From: Tricholomella constricta | Lineage: Eukaryota > Basidiomycota > Agaricomycetes > Agaricales > Lyophyllaceae | NCBI GenBank assembly: GCA_013368375.1 | Contig: JAACJP010000027.1 | Location: 1 to 64,000, forward strand | Length of the DNA: 64,000 bases | Direction: 5' to 3' | Part shown: positions 48,173 through 57,888 of the stretch, one piece after another | How positions within the stretch are numbered: the stretch's first letter is position 1 | Layout of the letters: each line of letters opens with the position of its first letter | Translations under genes and position numbers: made by a program | Notes under the pieces: model-generated | Databases searched by the model: none | What the model saw: the letters and a program-made list of their open reading frames with translations, nothing else | Told to the model about the DNA's origin: nothing

Positions 48173-48930
48173 GCAGGTAGATGAGGGCAAAGATATATCA
48201 TCTAAATCTAAGTTTCAGCGATAAAAAGCGTTGGAGAAAGCATTTACTCACAAATAATTGGCTTCTGTTCGTAGTGGTGGAGGAAAGAGAAACTCTTGGT
48301 GGTCTACAGTGCGGTGAACGCGCCAGAATGGCAGGAGAGGCAGTTGCCGGCAATTGCCGACGCGCACTTCCCGCGCCCGCGCGCAGGTCACAAAGATCCC
48401 TGACGCGTTTCAACAATTCAGCCGCGTCACCTTCAGAAAATTCAGGACGAGGGCAGATTCAAATTGCGCAACGCACGCAAGTGTTTTTGTGGCGCACGCA
48501 GCTGTAGTAAATATTTTAGAAATTGAAAACCGCCCGAGCGGAGATTTAGCACAGCCACATCAGCCATCCGCCCGAACCCCCCACACAAAATTGTCCATAG
48601 CTCACTCAATTCTTCACCGATTTTCGTAAAAAAAAGTGCGACCTCCATCGAGTGTATATTAAAACGTCCTCCGATACCAAGATCTCGGATGTGGAAGCGT
48701 CGAAGACACTCAATAGTGTACTTTCCCACGCTTTTGCCCCTCTTTTCGGTGCTCCATAGCATCCCCGAGAGTACATATCTCGTCAAACCGATTGCTGCGT
48801 GCGATAGAGGACATGTTAAAGTATATATTTTAGTGTTGGACCGACCCCAATTGCATGTTTCAATCCTGAGAAAAATCGGGTCCAAAATCTGAATGGATAA
48901 CGACCCGTTATCCGCTCCGCCAATGACTAG
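48173..48930 (+). mobile_element. Helitron-like element, copy 3
   Basis: Carries all shared landmarks (GCATTTACTCACAA, GCCGGCAATTGCCGA, CGCGCCCGCGCG, CACACAAAATTGTC, TCGGATGTGGAAGCG) and ends in the hairpin GGATAACG-ACC-CGTTATCC and CTAG at 48,930. The base after CTAG is T, as expected for a classic Helitron insertion between A and T. The left end shares ATCATCTAAAT...TTTCAGC with copy 2. The module to its left holds the histidine kinase, HECT, PSD2 and TTC39-like fragments. Confidence 0.58.
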
Positions 48931-49322
48931 TACCAGCGACGACCCGTCGCCTGGACGTGCAGTCAGTGTTGCCAGACGTGCCTGTGTGTCCATTGCAAGT
49001 CCCTGTCGCGCCCTTTGCATCGATTTCGAGTTCTGAGCAGTAGATAGAGTACGGTCATGACAGTGATACGTTCGCGCCACCAAAGGCCCAAGGTGTATGA
49101 TCGATCTCAAGCCGTCCATTCCTTGCAGCTGAATGGATCAGCGCCTTCCAATGCCTTGATGAACTCGAACACCATTTATGCGGCAGGTACTGAGTGAAAG
49201 GCGCAGAAAACGCGCGGGAAGCCAAACGAAAATGACCTCCGAGCACGCCACGCTCTAACGCCCAACGCAATTGCATCATCTTGCCTTGTCACTCGTCACA
49301 CGAGCACCGAACACATCCATCC
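48931..49322. other. No recognisable feature
   Basis: About 390 bp between the element end and the next possible gene. Nothing recognised. Confidence 0.4.
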
Positions 49323-49943
49323 ATGTCTACTTCCAACGCGACCACGACCACCACACCAACCGCAGCTTCGATGCCAAAGACGCAGGAAAAGAGGAAGTAC
49401 AAAAATGTGGTAGAGAAAGGGGAAGAGGTAAGTGTGACGCGCTTGTCGCGTCCTTTTTTTGATCGTGCTCTCTGCCTTGTACAGCCCAACGCGAGGGTAG
49501 GCTCAAAGCGTCAGAAGGAAGCAGGGAGGGTCGATAAGCGCGAGTCGAAATCGTCGGAGATGCACAGTCGGAATGAAGTACGTCCCGTCCAGTTCTGATT
49601 CCCCAAACGTAGCGCAATGACTCTGTCCTCCCACCTGCAGGACAAACGCCTCGTTATCCGAATCCCCTCGGAAATCAATCGCCGTGTTGCAACGCAAACC
49701 AGCACGGCCATCAAAGCAGCCACGACCACCGACAGAATTCAGACGACGCAAGAACCGACATGGATTGACCCCAGCAGCTACGCTGACTACACCCCGCGCG
49801 CGAGAGAGACCTCGAATTTCGGTACTGCGGATTCGTTCACGTTGACGCCGGCTGTGTGGACAGAACAGGAGATCGCGGATGCAGGTACGCGTCGTAACCC
49901 CGATCGACGCCTTCCGACCGTCGGAGCTGACAGGAAAGCATAG
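49323..49943 (+). CDS. Hypothetical three-exon gene
   Basis: Exon 1 49,323-49,427 (35 codons from ATG, MSTSNATTTTTPTAASMPKT then EKRKYKNVVEKGEE), intron of 57 bp (GTAAGT...GTACAG), exon 2 49,485-49,577 (31 codons, Lys/Arg/Ser-rich), intron of 63 bp (GTACGT...CTGCAG), exon 3 from 49,641 (KRLVIRIPSEINRRVATQTS ... PTWIDPSSYADYTPR ... DSFTLTPAVWTEQEIADAG). Both introns are phase 0 and keep the frame. The stop is TAG at 49,943 unless a further intron begins at GTACGC (49,885). The basic N-terminal half would suit a nuclear protein. I do not recognise the family. The clean splicing makes it one of the few gene-like units in the repeat-rich part. Confidence 0.45.
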
Positions 49944-50207
49944 GTCGCCGCCAAGCAGTCTTATCCACCACCCCAGGGCCCAAGCTATACAGGGGAGACA
50001 GCAGAAGTTTGCTTAACGCGATGCCGGCCTCCTCAGTGAAAAGAGATGTTTGAAGTCGAAAGAGATGAATGGTCAAATTAGTGTACAATTTTATTTCCTA
50101 CTTACTGGTACCCAAGCAAAGGCCTCAGACGATTCCAGCCAATTGAATGTGTCCTTCGCCACGCTTCTCCATTGCCTCCCTGTATGTCTGCCAGTCGAAG
50201 CGAGGCA

Positions 50208-50225
50208 GCACCCTCGGTGAGGGCG
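50208..50225. repeat. Degenerate copy of the palindrome
   Basis: GCACCCTCG-G-TGAGGGCGTC, with mismatches in both arms; followed by CCTCAAGGG. Confidence 0.7.
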
Positions 50226-51799
50226 TCCTCAAGGGATATGGTGATTGACGGTGCCGTATCGCCTCTTCATCCGTCCACATCCAAACTCAACCCCATGCTC
50301 GTCCTCATCTCATCCACCGTCTCCTCGAGATCCATTCACCATCCCCATCTTCTCCACCCCCATATCCAGAACATTAACAAACTGGACCCAACCCGTCCCT
50401 CCAGATTCCACCACCCTCTCCCGCGTCCAAAGCCCCTTCCGACGATTCGCGCCCACCAGCGACCCAAAGCCCCCCTCCTCTTCTGACCCTCTTCCTTCCG
50501 CCCCTCCTTCCCTTACTTCCAAATCCTTGCTAAAACTTTGCTCCGCGCCCTCGCCTCGTCCTCGTCCTAGTCCTTAGCGAGCAGCGCGGCCGCGTCGCCT
50601 GTGAGCATGTAACCCAGCCCGCGCCCGGATGCGGAGGAGAGGAGGATGTTAGGGAGGGAGAACTTTGCGTCGAGGTGCATGGGCTCATCAGGCTCGGGCT
50701 GGAGGACAGCGTGGATTTATTTTGAGCGTGCGAGGAGGGTGACCTGAAGGGAGGTAAGGAGGGACAGGAGGGTCGTGGCGTACAGGGTTGGGAGGGTACG
50801 GGCGAACGCTTATGGAGATAGAGGTTCAGTTATGTGGGTCGAGAGAATGGGAAAGGAAAACGGACTTAAGATCTTTATTTCTTTTCAGAGATCGGTGTCC
50901 GTTCTCTCGCCCCAGCGCCTTGCTCACTCTTGCGTCCTAGCTGGCGTGACTACTCGGCGTTTCCGTCTCCCTCTGCTTTTCCGCCTCCTGCTCTTCTTCG
51001 CCACTTGGCGGCGACGTTCACTCCCCAACATTGCGACGACGAGCTTTGACAGCACCGCAAACCGCACCGCATCGCCCGGGTCTTGGTCTTTCAGGGGCTG
51101 TGGGTCCGGGGAAGGCGGTAGCGGTAGCGTCAGGGGCACGTCATGGGAAGTTGGACGGGGCTTGGTCGAGGGAAGCAGCAGCGGGGCCCGAAACGAGCGG
51201 AGTGCAAGGCGCGACTCGAGGAGGATGTGGTGCTCACGGAGCTGAGAATGGAGCAGGAGCACGGGAGCGAAGACAAGGAAGAGACCTGGCAGGGGAGCGC
51301 GAGTGCGAAGAAGCTTCGGAGAGCGGAGAGGAGGAGAGTGGCGGGGTCCGGGGTCCTCTTTCATTTCGGCTGCGGTTTTGACACGCTGGACACAGAGGCG
51401 GGGGCGGTGGCGGACCGTGTAGTGGCCTTGGGTGCGGGCAGTGGCATGCGTGTCGCTTTCGTGCAGGGTGCGGTTCCTTCTGCTCGCCGGGCCGTGTTGG
51501 CGCAGGATCACTCACCTCACCGGGCGGTTGTGGCGCGGGCTGCGTTTCCTTCTTTCTGTTGAACGTGTGGCTTGGGTGTGGTGCGGGGATCTGCCGCCTT
51601 GTCCAGGCCGTCCTCCTTCTCCTTCTCCCTCTGCTTCTCCCTCTCCCTCTTCCTTTCATTCTCTTTCGCACTGACCGCATCCCTTGTCGCTCATCATTCA
51701 TCTTTTTCTCTCCTTCTCGATGTCGTTGGTTCGTCCCTCTTCTAACCGTGGGCGTGACGGGGCGATCCAGTGTATGTGACCGTTGTGGAAGCCGAACCT
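50226..51799. other. Low-complexity and unrecognised sequence
   Basis: 50,230-50,580 is Ser/Pro-coding C-rich sequence related to 24,950-25,120 and 31,120-31,260. 50,900-51,560 is open in several frames on both strands with Arg/Gly/Pro composition; 51,600-51,670 is a CTTCTCC-type run. No motif recognised. Confidence 0.4.
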
Positions 51800-52540
51800 G
51801 TTCGATTCATTTTTAGTGGCTATGTGGGGGGTGATCTGGAGGGTTGGTCGCGGTCGCGGTCGAGGTGCTGGTAGTGGTAGTGGGAGGAGCGGCAGGAGCG
51901 GAGGTGGTGAGGAATTTGAACTTGAGACGCATGCCGATGAGGGTGAAGAGGAAGGAGAAGGACTTAGCCTCGACACTGGCAGCGGCGTTCGTGGTGGGAC
52001 CTGTAGGAGTCGTGGGCGATGGTGGTGAGGAAGACTCCAGCTTCCGAGTACTGAAGGTGGGGAGGGTGTCAAAAGGGGCTGGAGAGAGTTTGACATGCAT
52101 GAGACCAAAGGCCTCGACTGTAGCAGAAGGATTTTCGGACTATTTGGGCAAAGGACGTCAGAGCGAGGAGCAAAGCGAGGCCGAGCAACAGACCTCGAGA
52201 GAACCAGAGCCTAGTACGTGCCGAGAACAATAACGCGCTGTAATGGATGCGATGTGAGCTTAATGGGGACATCGGGGTCGTCAAAAGGTATTTTGCAGGC
52301 CACTATGGGGAAATGAGTGAGTTTTGACGAGCTCGTCACGCTTGATGGGGGGGAGGAAGCTCGCGCCGTCGATGAGGTACGATTGGGCGAGGGCGCTGGC
52401 ACATTCGTGTGCGGGGAGGTGCTATTCGAGGAGGGAGAGTGTTTTGAGGTTGGAGCGTTTGGTGAAGGGGAAGAGGTTGGCGAGGTCGGGGCCCATGGAT
52501 GCCAGCGAGGCCTCCCAGTCGTCACCGGCCTGTCAATTGG
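51800..52540 (-). pseudogene. Possible C6 (Zn(II)2Cys6) transcription-factor middle-region fragment
   Basis: The minus strand 52,505-52,330 encodes LASMGPDLANLFPFTKRSNL, KTLSLLE-stop-HLPAHECA, SALAQSYLIDGASF, PPIKRDELV. This arrangement is like the segment of agaricomycete C6 transcription factors that precedes their fungal-specific domain. An in-frame stop interrupts it. A Ser/Thr/Pro-rich stretch lies downstream (52,100-51,820). No cysteine cluster is seen. A short duplicate is at 16.5 kb. The family assignment rests on resemblance only. Confidence 0.4.
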
Positions 52541-53717
52541 TCACTGGACGCTCGAATGAGTATATGATGTGATTCTTCACCATCATGAGGGTCTTGCAGT
52601 GAGATATCAGCTGGAGCAACGAATAGATAGAAGACATGACGTACCTCGGAGCCAGCCGACCTGTCAAAGCACGTTACCTCGCTTGAATTATCGACGGTGA
52701 GGATGCCTAGCGCAGGGCGAGTGCGTGGCGAGCGCATGCGCAGTCCGAGCGGTATTTGGAGGCTGAGGACGGAGTAGTGGAGCTCTGGGGGGTGAAGAGG
52801 GCAATGAGCGAGCGGAATAGCAGAGGATAGCATGTACTCACCTTGAGCGGTCGAGTCTCGGTGACCTATCCTGCCTCCTTGTATACACAGTCTGTGGTCC
52901 AGCGAAATTGGTGAGTGTTGCATGAATTTGAGAGGGATGAGCAGGACGTACCAGTGATCCAGTGATCCTCCGCAGTCTCGCGCTGTCCACCCCCATCTCG
53001 CGCGGCGCGACATCGGGACGGGGCGCATACTGTCGAGCACGTCGAGGACGGCCTGGAGTCTCGCGTGATCCGCATGGTCGTCTGTAGCGGTGTCGAGAAT
53101 GGCGTTCGAGCGCGGCTTGAGGGATCGCAGGAAAGTCAGGGCGGTGGAGAATATGTACATGGCAGGTAACACAACCTTGGCGGGCTCCTGGCCGAGAGCA
53201 ACGACGGCAACCGCGGGGTCGAAGCAGAAGGGTTCGATTCTTGGGGTCAAGGCCACGGACAGGCGGACTGGTGTTGAGGAGAGAGGACTGGAAGGGTGCG
53301 GCGGGGTCCTAGTGGCGTGAGACTGGTCAGAGACTCGAGCTTGATGGCCGTAAGTAAAGAAACATACGAGCGGGATGGCAATGTGAACATTGCAAGGACG
53401 GTGGGGATCCTTAGTGCTGGAGGACGGAGGAGAGTAGAGACTGTTCCAGGCGCAATGATGGGGCGAAGTTGATACGCACGGACATGTGCATAGACGTTGT
53501 TAGGCCGTGCGGGGCCACTGTCTTTGCGGCATGAGGACGAAAGGCTATTTGAGCGAGCTGTGCATACGCGTATTGATGAGATACATGGAGAACGGATGAT
53601 CAAATAGTGAAGTTACTCACCGGATCGTCATTTGACACAAGTGTTGTAGCTGATGTTGAGTGAGGGCCGAGCGCCAGAAGGCAACGCGGTACAAGAAGGT
53701 CTGAGGTGTGCACGTGC
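52541..53717 (-). pseudogene. Unrecognised long frame, minus strand
   Basis: A frame of about 240 codons (53,256-52,522) contains a gene-like start region (RIEPFCFDPAVAVVALGQEP, AMYIFSTALTFLRSL, DTATDDHADHARLQAVLDVL) and then decays into sequence that looks intronic. A frame upstream (53,603-53,247) is Ser/Pro/Arg-rich. Possibly the 5' continuation of the transcription-factor-like relic, possibly another gene; not recognised. Confidence 0.35.
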
Positions 53718-53738
53718 GGCACCCTCAGTGAGGGTGCC
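53718..53738. repeat. Solo copy of the 21 bp palindrome
   Basis: Perfect GGCACCCTCA-G-TGAGGGTGCC, preceded by GCACGTGC as at 34,932. Confidence 0.95.
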
Positions 53739-53759
53739 GTACGCTCACTGATGGCAGCT

Positions 53760-54120
53760 CGGAAGAAGTGAAGCTGCGACCGGCGAGACGACCAGTCCCG
53801 CTTGACCCGTCACTGATGGTCACGGCGTGTCTGCGCGTGCTCAACGTACAGCCACCGATCAGTCACAACGTGACGCCCCCACGCCCTGTCATCCCACTCG
53901 CCGAGATTGGCACAACTTCAAGTCCAACGATGATCTTGACACTGACGCCGCTGCACCTCGCTGCGCCGTCCGCTGTGCCTCTAGTATGTACTATAATTCT
54001 GATTCTGCACGCAAAGAAAAGGCACTAAAAACCTTCCAGTCCCCCACAGGAACGCGCTATGCAGAGCGACAAGTAAACTTAGAACAGCTGCGACTCTCCA
54101 TTGCGATTTCAAGTGCGACG
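53760..54120 (+). pseudogene. Ankyrin-repeat fragment, second copy
   Basis: 53,905-53,980 (AACTTCAAGTCCAACGATGA, then CTGACGCCGCTGCACCTCGC) is the plus-strand counterpart of the fragment at 18.6 kb. In one frame it encodes LTPLHLAAPSAVPLVC, the start of an ankyrin repeat that breaks off after LAA. The downstream frame (FQSPTGTRYAERQVNLEQLR) may be further exon sequence. Too short to function. Confidence 0.42.
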
Positions 54121-54229
54121 TGACATTCCGTCGCGCTCAGACTAGGACACGGAGAGGGAGAGGGAGGGAAGGATGCCATTCTAGATGCGCATACGCTGGA
54201 TTGACCGCGAGTCGGAGGCGCTCGGGAGG

Positions 54230-54680
54230 CTGTCAGTGCGCCCCAGACCCGCACCTGTACCCGTACCGGAACCTGCACCAGGAGGCGTGCGCGAGTAAGG
54301 TGCGTTTCTCTCATCGTACTCTCGCTCTTTTGTTTTTCGAATGCTAACACGACTTCTCACATGCAGCGCCTCTACCACCACCAGATCGAAATCGGAATCG
54401 CCGTCCCCGCAGGTCACGATAACAATGACGACGTCAGCTGCAGCAGCACCAACGCCCCATCGCAGGCCCAGCCGCGACACTGGAAATCAAACCCACGCGG
54501 GGAGACGGTGCACCACCGCTTTACCAACAACTTCCCCAATACTACGTCTCCAACTCCCACCAACACCACCATCGTTGCCGCCGCTGCTGACAGCCACGCC
54601 CTCTGCGTCGTTCCGCGTCTCTGCCCCTCCTGCTGCAGGTGCCCGTGCCTGAGCCCGTGGCGGTGGTGTCGAGTGCTCTA
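54230..54680 (+). pseudogene. Exon pair with conserved intron, third copy
   Basis: The exon ending GCGCGAGTAAG, a 60 bp GTGCGT...CATGCAG intron (54,300-54,366) and the exon RLYHHQIEIGIAVPAGHDNN correspond to the minus-strand pieces at 24.7 and 31.05 kb. The second exon stays open here for about 100 codons with Thr/Pro/Ser-rich sequence. No named family. Confidence 0.45.
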
Positions 54681-54889
54681 GGGAAGGGGGAAAGGGATGG
54701 GAGGAGGTGTCGGGTTCGCTCAGGCCGCTTGCCTCCGCCTCTGCCACTGCTGAGAGTGAAAGTGAGAGCCCCCTCCTGTGCTATTACACTTGAACACGTC
54801 AAACCGCCCTCATCCCCACCACGATCGTGCTTGCCCGTGCCCGCACCCATGCCCACCCTGCCACCCACCATCCGACGCCGTCAAATGGG

Positions 54890-55370
54890 AAGATGTCCTT
54901 GCGGCATCACATGTTGGAGAAGGAGCGCAAGGAGGAGGAGGACCGAGACCGAGTGAGGGACAAGGCTGCGTCGGGCTTCGATGGGAGGGGAGCGAGAGTG
55001 GCGGAGGATACAGCAGCAGCGTGGAGGTGTGGCCGGTTGGGGGGACGACTGTGGGTCCGGCGTGTCCTGCCGCTGCCGCTACCTCTGTGAAGGATGAGGA
55101 TGCAGAGATCTAGGTGAAGGTGGATGTAGTGAATGGACTCCCGCCGTCGCCGTCGCAGTACCACCTTGTTTCGACACCGACAGAGTCTCCACCGTCGTCC
55201 CTTCGCCCTAGCTACACCCACCCACCTCAAAGCCCATCGTCGCCCCTTCCCCCTACTCACTCACGCCCAAGCCATGACGGAACTCGTCGAGCTGCTCATT
55301 CCTGGCAGGGGAGCATCGCGCGCGCTGCACTGTGGCACTCCCATTATGATACACATGGTTTACTTTTAGC
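54890..55370 (+). pseudogene. Degenerate exons paralogous to 17.1-17.6 kb
   Basis: Contains LEKERKEEEDRDRVRDKAAS, VEVWPVG, VNGLPPSPSQYHLVSTPTES and HSWQGS blocks that parallel the minus-strand relic at 17.1-17.6 kb. The Glu/Arg/Asp-rich start suggests a charged helix in the parent protein. Frames differ between blocks. Confidence 0.5.
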
Positions 55371-55611
55371 TCAACGTCAATTAATTCAACAGTAGGTACA
55401 AAGTTGGCTATTTACTGATTACATTAGTTAGGGTACCATAGATACACATGATGTGCCATGCTACTACGTGCCAGTGTGCGCTGAAAGACGGTGAGGGCGA
55501 AAGTTAAAGGAAGGTAACTTCAAAGCTCCGAGCATATGGATAACTGAAATTGCCCAGCAGTCGTTTTGTCATTGGGACACATTTCATATGGTACAAATAT
55601 ATTATGTCAAT

Positions 55612-56426
55612 TAGAAAAAGAACCGACTCACAATGAAGTGGTGTACGATGGTAGTGGAAGTAGAGAGGAGCCGCTCCGTGGTCATTTTCTTACCCCCCAC
55701 TACATGCCTTGTATTTGGCCAAAGCCGAATCGGACAGCGAGCGTAGGATATTACGATGGCAGGCAAGGGATTTCAGGGTTGAGATAGTGGGGACAGGCTG
55801 GATTACCATGATACAGTGCGGTGGGTGGGGCAGGAGGCGGTGGCCGGCATTTGCCGAGGCGCGCTTCGCGCGCCCGCGCCAGGTCACAAAGATCCCTGAC
55901 GCGTTTCAACAGTTCAGCCGCGTCTCCTTCAGAAAATTCAGGACGAGGGCAGATCCCAATTGCGCAGCGCACGCAAAAATGTTTGTGGCGCACGCAGCTG
56001 TAGTAAATATTTTAGAAATTGAAAACCGCCCGAGCGGAGATTTAGCACAGCCACATCAGCCATCCGCCCGAACCCCCCACACAAAATTGTCCATAGCTCA
56101 CTCAATTCTTCACCGATTTTCGTAAAAATAAGTGCGACCTCCATCGAGTGTATATTAAAACGTCCTCCGATACCAAGATCTCGGATGTGGAAGCGTTGAA
56201 GACACTGAAACGTGTACTTTCCCACGCTTTTGCCCCTCTTTTCGGTGCTCCATAGCATCCCCGAGAGTACATATCTCGTCAAACCGATTGCTGCGTGCGA
56301 TAGAGGACATGTTAAAGTATATATTTTAGTGTTGGACCGACCCCAATTGCATGCTTCAATCCTGAGAAAAATCGGGTCCAAAATCTGAATGGATAACGAC
56401 CCGTTATCCGCTCCGCCAATGACTAG
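55612..56426 (+). mobile_element. Helitron-like element, copy 4
   Basis: Shares the GCATTTGCCGAGGCGCGC / CGCGCCCGCGCC block, CCCTGACGCGTTTCAACA, AATATTTTAGAAATTGAAAA, CACACAAAATTGTC, TCGGATGTGGAAGCG and the terminal hairpin plus CTAG (56,423-56,426) with copies 1-3; it is closest to copy 3 over its right half. The left edge is the most diverged of the four. The 3' flank begins ACGC. Confidence 0.57.
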
Positions 56427-56455
56427 ACGCCACTACATCAAACTGACGATTTTAA

Positions 56456-56622
56456 GCGCCGTGGGCGCTTAGCCGCCTGACACGCCAACTCACCAAATAT
56501 CTTGTGTAATGAGTTGGTACAAGTCATCGATAGTATAATCCTAACACTATACTATAGTTTTTAATGCTACAAAATAAGACAAACCTGGCTATCGATTGGA
56601 GGCGCCGTGGGCGCTTAGCCGC
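56456..56622. repeat. Pair of 21 bp direct repeats, 146 bp apart
   Basis: GCGCCGTGGGC followed by GCTTAGCCGC at 56,456-56,476 and again at 56,602-56,622, each followed within a few bases by ACACGCCAA. The spacer is AT-rich with TAGTATAATCC and ACACTATACTATAG. Might be the edge of another small mobile element. Confidence 0.75.
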
Positions 56623-56744
56623 GATACACGCCAAATCGACTCAACGTCAAATAAACTGTTACAAATTGATGGTATCATATTTCATTATAGTATAATTAGA
56701 GACGCCATTTGAGTAACTAAGCGTTATTACACTTGACTGTATGT

Positions 56745-57600
56745 TGGAAAGGTACGTGAGCAGCTGTGAAAGAGCAACGTCTCGGACGTTGCTCAGTACA
56801 CAGAGCCATTTTGTAGTCAAAACTTGACTGCCTCAGGTAGCGTGTGAAGCAGCAACGTCTTGGACGTTGCTCAATACACACACCCATTCTGCAACAAAAT
56901 GTGACTGGCTCAGGTAAGTGTATGTTGCGACAGTACGTGGGCAGCGTGTGAAGGAGCAACGTCCAAGACGTTGCTCACTACACACACCCATTCTGAAGTC
57001 AAAACGTGATTGGCTCAGGAAGGAGTACGTGGGCAGCGCGTGAAAGAGCAACGTCCAAGACGTTGCTCACTACACACACCCATTCTGCATCAAAACATGA
57101 CTGGCTCAGGGAGGAGTACGTGGGCAGCGCGTGAAAGAGCAACGTCTCGGACGTTGCTCACTACACACACCCATTCTGCATCAAAACATGACTGGCTCAG
57201 GTAACTGTATGTTGGAACAGTACGTGGGTAGCGTTTGAAGGAGCAACGTCCAAGACGTTGCTCACTACACACACCCATTCTGCAGTCAAAACGTGACTGG
57301 CTCAGGGAGGAGTACGTGGGCAGCGCGTGAAAGAGCAACGTCTCGGACGTTGCTCACTACACAGACCTATTCTGTAGTCAAATTGACCTTGACTGCCTCA
57401 GGTAACTGTATGTTGGGGTGGGCAGCGTGTGAAGGAGCAACGTCCAAGACGTTGCTCACTACACACACCCATTCTGCAGTCAAAACTTCACTGCCTCAGG
57501 TAAGTGTATGTTGGAAGAGTACCTGGGCAGGGTGTGAAGGAACAACGTCTGGGACGTTGCTCACTGTACGCACTCTATTGTGCCTGTTGACTGCACACAG
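56745..57600. repeat. Palindromic minisatellite, nine copies
   Basis: Each unit holds a palindrome with arms GAGCAACGTC and GACGTTGCTC around 3 bases, then ACTACACACACCCATTCTG, CA(G)TCAAAAC and TGACTGGCTCAGG. Copies lie at 56772-56794, 56850-56872, 56954-56976, 57046-57068, 57137-57159, 57241-57263, 57333-57355, 57435-57457 and 57540-57562; spacing is mostly about 92 or 104 bp. The loop is CAA in four copies (3, 4, 6, 8), TTG (its reverse complement) in copy 2, TCG in copies 1, 5 and 7, and TGG in copy 9. Long frames on both strands follow from the repetition and are not called genes. Confidence 0.96.
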
Positions 57601-57888
57601 AGTGTGTGGAAGGAGCATCGCGCCCATTCATGCGTCATGCCCTATAGCATAGTCCTGAACTTTCCACTCCGCTTGCTCCACACACCTCCTTGCTCACACT
57701 CACGTCCCTGCTCGCACTAGATTCGTGTGCGGGTGCACCACATAGTCGCTGGCCACGTGATGAAAATGCGCGTTTTTAGGGTTAGGAGTGGGTAGGGCGG
57801 AGGGAAAAAACGGGCCCTGGAGTGTCTCATAACCCTAAGAAGGTGTCACAGTCAGCATGCTATTGCGAAAAGGATGAGAAATACGCAC
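57601..57888. other. Junction between minisatellite and truncated esterase
   Basis: Unique sequence holding TTTTTAGGGTTAGG (57,773-57,786) and ATAACCCTAAG (57,828-57,838), telomere-like only by chance length. The missing 3' half of the esterase gene should lie here and does not. Confidence 0.5.

Noticed and set aside
56717..57652. Repeat-encoded Cys/Arg/Thr-rich proteins over the palindromic minisatellite
   Set aside because: Frames exist on both strands only because unit lengths often keep phase; indels between units break them.
57773..57838. Telomeric repeat remnant (TTAGGGTTAGG and AACCCTAA)
   Set aside because: Only one and a half repeat lengths at each place and in opposite orientation; no array.
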